Shown here one piece after another: positions 56,430 through 64,000 of a stretch of DNA of 64,000 nucleotides. How positions within the stretch are numbered: the first letter of the stretch is position 1; every line of letters starts with the position of its first letter. Location: assembly GCA_030549495.1 (NCBI GenBank), contig JAUIRK010000014.1, positions 778,501-842,500 on the forward strand, in the 5' to 3' direction. Under the pieces are notes generated by a model. That model was given only the letters and a program-made list of their open reading frames with translations. It was not told the DNA's origin and did no database searches. The DNA is from Nectonema munidae (lineage: Eukaryota; Nematomorpha; Nectonematoida; Nectonematidae). A program made the position numbers and the translations under genes.

Positions 56430-56566
56430 TTAACCCATTTAAGGCCAATGTTCCTATTTTGGAACATAAGTAATTTCATCTTCGTCTGCTTTTTTCAATT
56501 ACTTTGAATATAAATCGTCTGTGTTTTTTAGATATCGTCTGCTTTGCTTGGCCTTAAATGGGTTAA
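56430..56566. mobile_element. TTAA MITE, family B, in ARCN1 intron
   Basis: TTAA at 56,430 and 56,563; ends CCCATTTAAGGCCAA and TTGGCCTTAAATGGG. Nearly identical to the copy at 29,979 but in the other orientation. Three CGTCTG motifs spaced 33 and 22 bp. The left side keeps the palindrome TGTTCCTATTTTGGAACA. Confidence 0.85.
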
Positions 56567-57551
56567 GCAATATATGATGACATCAAGTTATTAATCACGA
56601 CAAAAATCTTCTACAATATATATGCCAAGAATCTATGAGTAGATAATGGCCTTAATAGCCTCTAGATTAATTTAAATATATATATATGGATAAATTTACC
56701 GAACTTTTAGTAAGTGGTCCACCTGTACTCCATTAAAATAGGCTTAAAGTGATTTTTGCTTCAAAATAAACTGTTGGATTTTATCATAATTTATATAAAT
56801 ATTTCACAGGGGTAGCATGAATTTTGTGTTCTTAAACTTTTGAACCCATTACCAACTTAGTAAAAAGTGTATTTTTCTCAACATATTTAATATAATATTT
56901 GTCCTAATTGAGATAAGTTTTAAGTCTTAACACAAAAAATGATTCTGATATATTTTATAGATGGTTCGATTCTGAAAATTGTGACAATGTTGGTGAAATG
57001 AGAAATCTAGGAAAATTTGTTTGAAAAAAAACAAAGTAACATTAAAAGAAATATTTAACTAAGTAAAAGTCTAAAATTTTATTTCGTTTCTTGTATTTTT
57101 TGATTGGTCTAAAAAATCTTTTTTCCAGTTTTCAAAAGTAAGAAAAAGGCTATTATTTTAAGTCAACTAATGTTTTAATCTCATAAGATACCATGTATTT
57201 TTGTTGTGTTTAATTTTTAAACCATACTCGAGCAAATAATATATGCTCTTGAGCATTCGGCTTCTCAGTAATAAAAAAAAAGAAACTTTTCATTGATTTA
57301 ACATATTTAAATAATCTTGTTTTTTTAATCTCATGTTGTAACTGATTTTTGGAAAGAGGAAAATTTTTTAAGTGTAGGATTTGTCTTTTAAAATAAAAAA
57401 AATTGTTTGCAATGAAGATTATACGATTAAGATCTGAGGGTTCATATGTTAATCGAATTTAAAAACAGTCATACATGCATACAGTTATTATTATCTATTT
57501 AATTAATTTATTGATTCCTTTCCAACCTAACTAGAGACTTTTGTTTTTAAG

Positions 57552-57635
57552 TACTCATTTCGCGTCATTTCATGGAAATGTCAAAAAGTAGAATAGAAGG
57601 CCTTCTGTCAGCTTTTCCTAAACTCATTAATGCAG
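57552..57635 (+). CDS. ARCN1: ARCN1 (delta-COP) exon, codons 14-42
   Basis: An 84-base exon after the acceptor TTTTTAAG and before the donor GTATTT. It encodes VLISRHFMEMSKSRIEGLL and SAFPKLINAG across its split end codons, matching AIVSRQFVEMTRTRIEGLLA and AFPKLMNTG of vertebrate delta-COP almost residue for residue. Both splice phases agree with the flanking exons. It continues the longin-like N-terminal domain. The intron before it (3,184 bp) holds a Merlin element and two TTAA MITEs; the intron after it (4,429 bp) holds a Tigger with a nested hAT. Confidence 0.9.
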
Positions 57636-58553
57636 GTATTTTTTTAGCATTTTATTAAAAATTGTTATTCATGTTTTATAGAGGAGAGAGCATGATTAAA
57701 TGTCAATTAAATTATGCTATTAGTGTCATTTTAACCCTTTACAGACGGACGCACTGAGAATAGTACAATTTTAAATGTAAAATTATATTTTTTATAGGTA
57801 CTAGGATGTTGCTGAGGTATTTTCATAAGATTAAAATAAGAAAAGCTTGGCTATTATGCACTAGTTTTTGACAGGCTAGATTGCTAAACTCATCATAGTC
57901 TTATATAAATTTTAGCCTGAACACATTGAATGTGAGTGAGCATGCCAATCGTATGTAAAATGTTGCTCGTATAAGAAAGGTAATTTCATCATAAAAGACA
58001 AACGTATTCAATCAAGCGTTTAGCAATGTTAAGACTGTTGAAAGTTTTACTCTGTATGAGAGTAAAAATGTAAAGATAGACGAATTTTATCGACGAATAT
58101 TAGGACTATGTGGAAAAAAATATCAAATTATTGAAGGTTATTCGCCTGATAAGATACATATATAATCTGGATGCGGCCGCCTTTTTTATCTCTACCAAGT
58201 CGTACTCTATCTATTTAGAGAAGAATTTTCTGGTGATAAACGCAACAAAGAGCTACTCTACTCAAAAATATGAGTAGCAATGTGAAAATAGCTGTTGTAA
58301 TTGGCAAATCTGCACGTCCAAGATCATTCAAAAAATTCATTTTCAAGTTTTACAATCCTTCACAAAAGTTTAATAAGAGATTCATAATTCTATATATTAA
58401 TCATGCACCAGGCCACATTTTTCACCATAAAAGTTAGTTTTCTGTCACTACTACATCTCTTTTACAACCCTTTGATATAGGAATTATTTCCAATTTTTGA
58501 AGAAATTGCAAGAACTCTCACAGTTCTTTGCTCAATTGAAAACAGCTCCACGT

Positions 58554-60867
58554 TAGAGATGTATCGGATATCCGCATCCTCATATGCGGATCATCCGCAA
58601 AAAAACAAACATCCGCTCCGCATCCTCATCCGCGGATTCTTTTGATGTTGAAATCCGCATCCGCATCCGCATCCGCAATAAGATTCTAATACCTGTTTTA
58701 CATTACCTAAGTCAAATAGTACAGCATATTAGATGCAAATTTATAGATAATAAAGTATTAAGTTACTCGGATTTATTTGAGAGATGTCATTGCGTTAGAT
58801 GAGTCGCAAGCGATATATCCAATTTAGTGTAATGTGTTAGTGTAGCGTACTGCTTCACAGTCTAGTTAATTATGTAACACTGCAAAGAGGTAGAATTGAT
58901 AGGAAAAAAATTTAGAGAATAAAAATTGCAATATGCCTCCTCATATACGGCATTGCAATCTAAAGAGAAAATGAAAGAGCAACAATACAAACAGAAGAGC
59001 ACGTTTTTCAAGTCATAGATAACTAAATTTTAGCTGATGCAAAAAAATGGAAAGACTCAAGTGAAAACTCGCGCAAAATAGATTTTCTTATTTCAGAGAT
59101 GCTTGTTTTAGACGATCTTCCTTTCAGTCATGTTGAAAATTTAGGGTTCACAAGATTTGTTTCGAGTGTTATACCAAACTACAAACTAAAGCAAAGAAAT
59201 TTCTACTCTTCTTTAATTTGCGATAAAATTTATGAATCTGTGAAAAAAAACGTGAAAAAAATTATATTTGAAGGAAAAGAAACTAAAATATCTTTTACAA
59301 CAGATATTTGGTCTGATAGTGTTGCTGGTGTTTCACTCTTGAGCATAACAGCTCATACAATACAAGGTTTAGAGAAAGTGAATTTAGTTTTAGCCGCACA
59401 TCCGCTTGAACGTCATACTGGCGAATATATTTCTCAAGTATTTCTTAAAACGCTTGAAAGTTGGAAGATAGAAAACAAACATGTTCATTGTGTATTGCGT
59501 GATGGTGGAAGTAACATTAAAAAAGCACTAAATCTTTGTAATTTGAGAAGTTTAGACTGTGCTATTCATAAAATTCAACAAGTTGTTAAGTATGGTTTAA
59601 CATCCCATGTTGAAATAGAAAACCTATTAAAAAAAGTCGTGATATAGGCTCTCATTTTCATCATTCTATTATGGCACAGGATGAATTAAAAATTCAAGAT
59701 CGTTTAAACTTTCCAAAAGTTTCAATCTTGAATGACACACCTACTAGGTGGAATAGCACATTTTACATGTTGAAAAGATTACTCGAAGTAAAAGATTCGT
59801 TATGTGTTTATAGTGCTACAAATGTTAAAGTTAAGCAGATAAACAACTTTGAGTGGCTTTTAATGGAAAAAATAGTTGACGTCTTGGATCCATATGAGGA
59901 AATAACAAAAAACTCAGCTACACATCATCTTCAATTTCAGAAGTTATCCCCAATATTGTTGCCTTGAAAAAAACATTAACATATCAAAATACTGGAGAAA
60001 AAATATGGGTACATGAGGAAGAAGAAGATGAATATGAAAAAATTACCAATTTTAATCAAGATAAAGATATAACGAAAATTATTCATGTAATGAAAGAAAA
60101 GATGAATTCTGAAATCAAAGTTAGATTTGGTGAAATTGAAAATGAAGAATTTTACACCGTAGCTACTTTTCTTGATCCAAGATTTAAAAGAAAATTTTTT
60201 ACTGTCTCTGAAATAACAAGTAATGTGAAGAATTTCCTTTTAATTTATATGAAGATAAAGAAGATAATCAATCTCAAATGCCAAGCTGTAAAAAGATGAA
60301 AAAAGTATTAATGAAAATTTTACTACCATAAATGAAGTGATGAATTCTATGTTAAATTCTGATAGTGAAGAAGAAAATGAACAAGAAAACGAAGATAATG
60401 TTTGTGGTGGAGAAATAATGAGATATCAAAAAGAGAAAAGAATCAATGGTACAACTATACATAGTTTGGATTGGTGGAGAATTAAAGAAAAACAGTATCC
60501 ATTTTTATCAAAAATTGCATTCCAATATCTCGTTTGTCCTCCTAGCACCGTGCAAAGCGAACAGCTTTTCAGTACTGCTGGAAACATTTATACCAATAAA
60601 GGAAATAGACTTCTAGGAGACAAAGTTGAAAAAATTTTATTTATCAAAAAAAACTTACCTATGATAAAATTTAATTATTGTAAATAAATTTTTTAGTTTG
60701 CCAAGTTGTAAACAAATAAAGTTAAACAAAGGCTTGTTATATTAAAAAGTATAATGTCCGCATCCGCATTAATATAAATTTATTGATCCGCATCCGCATC
60801 CTCTCGGATGTCAAGTGAGATATCCGCATCCGCGGATCTAAAAAATTTCACATCCGATACATCTCTA
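58554..60867 (+). mobile_element. hAT transposon, nearly complete, nested in Tigger
   Basis: A 2.3 kb element with inverted ends TAGAGATGTATCGGAT. TCCACGT flanks both sides, exactly adjoining at the left and two bases away at the right, consistent with an imperfect 8-bp target duplication. Subterminal regions at both ends are packed with the hexamer CCGCAT/TCCGCA (clusters at 58,570-58,680 and 60,755-60,840), the kind of repeated site hAT transposases bind. A transposase with few disruptions fills the middle. It is much better preserved than the Tigger it interrupts, so it is the younger insertion. Confidence 0.85.
59036..60687 (+). pseudogene. hAT transposase (ZBED-like), lightly broken
   Basis: Plus-strand pieces 59,099-59,647, 59,671-59,967, 59,964-60,299 and 60,337-60,687, with readable sequence upstream from about 59,036 (KIDFLISEML). 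Motifs: KISFTTDIWSDSVAGVSLLS (first catalytic Asp), HCVLRDGGSNIKKAL (second Asp), LDCAIHKIQQVVKYGL, LNDTPTRWNSTFYMLKRLL, FLDPRFKRKFF, and LVCPPSTVQSEQLFSTAGNI with the catalytic Glu and the hAT dimerisation domain (WWRIKEKQYPFLSKIA, GNRLLGDKVEKILF). It most resembles the ZBED4/Ac-like branch. About three frame breaks separate the pieces. An N-terminal BED finger was not clearly seen. Confidence 0.8.
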
Positions 60868-61913
60868 CGTCCACGTCTATCAAAACATTAATAACTCCCT
60901 TACAAGCAAGTGTGTGGATTGATCAAGCGATTTCTTAGATTAAACAATCTACTATCACTAAATGCTTCATAAATTTTGGATTTACTTCACTTGCTCTTCA
61001 ATAATTAGATGAATTTATTAAGCTTATGAAAACTATAAATTTTGTTTTCATAGAAATGCATGATGAGTTTATGAAAAGCGACAAATCTTCAAGTTATTTG
61101 TCTTCACGATCATGCGAAGAATTTGTTCTAGCCCAAAGCTTTATTCAGGTGTTTAGTGGCGAAATTGAAAAATTGGGAATGTACTGAATCATAATAGATG
61201 AGTAAAAATAATGGCGGACATGTAGAATTATCCGTTTGTTTTTGCTTTGACTATCATATGAATGATTTGCTTCTCGTGGTGATCTAGAAGGAGTGATGCG
61301 ATCATATTTACAAATAAGATAATTCGACTTCATAAAATCCCTGCAGTTATGGTAGGATTGGAGCTGAGTGTGCAAGTTAATTGGACATCTTTTATAATAT
61401 ATTTCGAAAATTAAAAAAAAGTTCGCGTCCTCTAAATTTTGAAGATGTGCGCACCTGATTTATCCATATCTTAAATGCGAATATGGGAAAAATATTTTAA
61501 TGGAAAAAAACTTATGGTTTTTTAATATCATCAAAAATGCTACTTAAAAATGTTTAAACACGCTAATAAAATTGAACGAGGGTGAAATATATAAAGTGAA
61601 ATATTCTAAGACTAATATTTTGACTAAAAGTACTTTTAGAACATTGGAGATTAAGAACAAAGATTATAGTTAACCTTGAACTTGATACGCATTACATGTT
61701 CATACTCGTTGCTTATGTGAATCACGTTTTGTAAGAGTTAGTTACGGAAGATGCCAAAAAATGGTGAATAAAGATATATAAGCAAATGTATTATGCACGT
61801 CTTTGTGAACTGATATAGATGAATATTAGACTCTTGCGTAATATTCTGGTATACGTAGTCCGAATTTTTTGCGAAAAATTCTGAAAAGGCCATGTCTGAC
61901 GTATATCTATGGT

Positions 61914-62014
61914 AGGGGCGCACATATGGGGGGCGTATCATAATTTATTTTATAATAAATTTACAACAATTTTGCCCCTCCCCGGCCCAATAATTTTAAG
62001 GAATGTGTGCCCCT
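61914..62014. mobile_element. Small GC-ended MITE, 101 bp
   Basis: The ends AGGGGCGCACAT (61,914-61,925) and ATGTGTGCCCCT (62,003-62,014) are inverted with one mismatch. Inside are ATGGGGGGCG and TTTTGCCCCTCCCCGGCCC. It ends 50 bp before the third detected ARCN1 exon. No clear target duplication. Confidence 0.55.
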
Positions 62015-62064
62015 GATCAACGGATATACTTTTGCATTTCAATGGCTAACTTTTCTACCTATAG

Positions 62065-62204
62065 GCATTCAACATACGTTTATCGAAAGCGAAAGTGTCA
62101 GATATGTTTATCAGCCAATAGAAAAGCTATACATGCTCTTGATCACAACTAAAGCAAGCAATATTTTAGAAGATCTTGAAACTCTTCGTCTATTTTCAAG
62201 AGTT
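62065..62204 (+). CDS. ARCN1: ARCN1 (delta-COP) exon, codons 42-88
   Basis: A 140-base exon after the acceptor TTCTACCTATAG and before a consensus donor GTAAGT. It encodes [20 protein letters not shown], then [18 protein letters not shown] and TLRLFSRV, matching [39 protein letters not shown] and RLFSRV of vertebrate delta-COP. The split Gly codon joins exactly with the previous exon (NA-G-IQHTF). This is the most conserved stretch of the longin-like domain, which contacts the zeta and beta subunits in the coatomer. The continuation (IPEYC... in vertebrates) was not found in the remaining 1.8 kb, so the next intron is longer than that. Confidence 0.95.
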
Positions 62205-64000
62205 GTAAGTTTATCTTTCTTTATTTAATTAATTTTAAAATGTGTTCTTTCTGTTCGCTGAACTTAACTAAGAAATCTTAACATAAAAATAGTTGTTTAA
62301 AATTTGTAATATTCAATGCTATTCGGTTTAAAATTTCATTTTCTTTTAAATCAACTTACATTTTTAATTTTTGATAAAAGGGATTTTTATTATTGTTAAT
62401 ATACTATTCGATGTTCTTAACCGAAAAGTATTCTCTCAATTGCTAAATTTTCAAAGTTCACTCGGATTCCTTTTTTTGGACTCCGTCTGTTAAATATATC
62501 GTAACCCTCACTAAGTGGAGCAGTTGAAAATTGGTAGTTTTAGTGAATGATTATAAGGCGTATTTACTTTTCAAAGATTGACGGAGATGCTTGTAATAAG
62601 TGAGGATGAAATGTGTTAGAATATTTTTCAATGTGTACATAGATTAAGGTGAAACATCCAAAAACGTCCTTTGTACGGGCAAGAGTAGTGAAGACGAAGT
62701 CTGTAGCCATGCTCCTAGCATAATATTTGGTCTTGAATTATAGATTGTACTGTGCATTTGTATTAGTGCTGTGTGCAGTGCGATACAACTCGTGTGGGTT
62801 TGCGAAACCCTCTCGGCCTACACAAGTTTCCAAGAGCAAACGTCTTAAGGGGAGGGTTTAAAAATATAAGAATGTGGAATTTCCACATCTACTTGCATCC
62901 TAGTGTAAAGTGAATCTTTATAATTGTCAATTTTGATGAGCTGCAATGAGGTTTTGAACTCTGAATAAAAGAGGGTCATAAGTTTATTCCTATAGTGTAT
63001 TCCAATGTTGATTTCAAGGAATAGATTTTTTCATCCTTGGCTTACAACCATATTTTCAAGAAGCTGGGCTGTTACTTATCTCTTTTGTAGATATTATATA
63101 TATATATACAAATAGCTTTCTGCTGTGGTTTTGCCAAAAGATTTTCACACTTTTGAGAGTTTTTTTTGCTGCAAAATATTTTATTTTTAACCTCGAGTAT
63201 ATTTTGAGACTGTGGCTTGTTCGCATAAAATTTTAATGCTGAGAGTTCACATAATGTGGGGTTGACTGTGTGGAGCAATTTGCTTTGCTCTCACAGTGCT
63301 CTCATTTGTATATATGTAGACACTGGAGAATGATTTAAATATGAAGGTGCTTTTTTTCAATAATAAGATTGAAGTGAGTTCAAGTGTTTACTCATATTAT
63401 TTATTTATTTTGTTTAAAATAAGGTAATATTCTAAATTAAAAAATTTTCATGGAAAGTAAATTGTTGCGATTTGCGGGTTAAAAGAGTTATATTTTCGCG
63501 AAATATCAGCCTTTATCGAATTTTGTGGACATTTCATGATTTACATGGAACAAAAATATAGTTTATATGTTCATTTTTTGTCGATCAAATTGCAATGCTG
63601 CATTTTATTTTTTTGTTTATACAAATACAAGTGCTTGTGAAGGTCCAAACAATGTTATAATTCTAAATCCTTTGAAATTCTGCTATATAAGAAATATTCA
63701 CTAGACATGCACAAACTTGGCTCAATCCAATAGTAGTTCCAATGAGCGTTTTTTTTCTAATTCTCCTTTTCGCATTGGAGAAATTAGTAAGATAAGAACT
63801 TGTGATGTGAACACAAAATCTCTTTACTGGATCAAAATAAATATTTGTGAGGTACCTTTACCTTATAACAAGGTAAAAAATAAACGTACCACGGGGTCTT
63901 TTCATCGAGAAAACACAATTGCGCTCTTTTTATCGAACTACGAGGAAAGGAGCCTTGATTCTATATCGGATCAAAGACATTGAGTTATTGAAACCCAGTG
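62205..64000. other. ARCN1 intron, 3' part of window
   Basis: Begins with the GTAAGT donor of the third detected exon. No further delta-COP exon could be read. A (TA)n run lies at 63,093-63,108. An 88-codon plus-strand frame at 63,717-63,983 has no recognised family. Confidence 0.5.

Larger units (their letters stand above)
57990..61180 (+). mobile_element. Tigger/pogo-like transposon relic, split by a hAT insertion
   Basis: Left part (57,990-58,553): IIEGYSPDKIHI (the start of the DDE core in Tigger proteins), FSGDKRNKELLYS, and SLLQPFDIGIISNF, the N-T-T-S-x-L-Q-P-L-D-x-G-I-I block that follows the second Asp. Right part (60,868-61,170): ITPLQASVWIDQAIS, TKCFINFGF and SRSCEEFVLAQSF. Left and right parts belong to one transposase, interrupted by the 2.3 kb hAT element. 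Many stops are present; it was an old copy before the hAT arrived. It lies entirely inside an ARCN1 intron. Related 3' parts occur at 26,985-27,190 and 28,240-28,720. Confidence 0.7.

Noticed and set aside
57732-57760. TTAACCCTTTACAGACGGACG as a possible start of another TTAA element
   Set aside because: No inverted partner end was found within the intron; one TTAACCC alone is weak evidence.
63717-63983. 88-codon frame at the right edge as the next ARCN1 exon
   Set aside because: Its translation does not resemble the IPEYC region of delta-COP and it has no splice context.
1-64000. LTR retrotransposons, retroviruses or Polintons
   Set aside because: I found no paired long terminal repeats and no gag, protease, integrase, capsid or envelope motifs; all reverse transcriptase sequence is of LINE type.

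Overview
The window is AT-rich nuclear DNA of an animal. It has spliced genes with multi-kilobase introns, non-LTR retrotransposons, and many cut-and-paste DNA transposon families (hAT, Tc1/mariner and Tigger/pogo, Merlin, and TTAA-flanked piggyBac-like elements), with tRNA-derived SINE-like pieces between them. There are no operons, CRISPR arrays or prokaryotic signals. The mix of transposon-associated protein families suggests an invertebrate, perhaps an arthropod such as a parasitic copepod, but the species cannot be fixed from the sequence alone. I saw no LTR retrotransposon, retrovirus or Polinton.

Two host genes are well supported, both on the plus strand. The first is a single uninterrupted 4.47 kb reading frame (32,313-36,785) for the WDR7/Rabconnectin-3 beta homolog, a regulator of V-ATPase. 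The second is the 5' part of the delta-COP coatomer gene (ARCN1). I reconstructed it from three short exons (54,328-54,367; 57,552-57,635; 62,065-62,204) that splice in frame and match conserved delta-COP sequence. Its initiator-ATG exon lies upstream and was not found; its later exons lie beyond the window. An orphan exon-like frame at 31,269-31,491 was not identified.

Layout. 1-1,627: relics of two transposase families. 2,014-6,143: minus-strand LINE with ORF1 (PHD-like and CCHC fingers) and ORF2 (endonuclease and reverse transcriptase). 6,574-9,113: hAT relic. 9,468-11,100: LINE fragments and a repeat arm. 12,075-15,842: second minus-strand LINE with a (GAA/TTC)n tail. 16,648-17,130: hAT relic. 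18,389-22,952: 4.56 kb TTAA-flanked element with no transposase, containing two different tandem arrays of about 150 bp units. 25,640-28,720: hAT and Tigger relics. 29,857-30,117: two small TTAA elements back to back. 32-37 kb: WDR7. 37-54 kb: mostly repeat-poor AT-rich DNA with SINE-like copies, foldbacks, more arms of the TTAA family, an internally deleted element-associated gene and a deleted hAT. 54.3-62.2 kb: ARCN1, whose introns hold a deleted Merlin element, two TTAA MITEs and a Tigger element split by a nearly complete hAT.

The most interesting structures are: the intronless WDR7 beside an intron-rich gene; the satellite-bearing TTAA element family; two small TTAA MITE families with different ends but the same internal core of CGTCTG motifs, whose 9-mer also recurs as an inverted pair just upstream of the Merlin transposase; and the nested transposons in the delta-COP intron.
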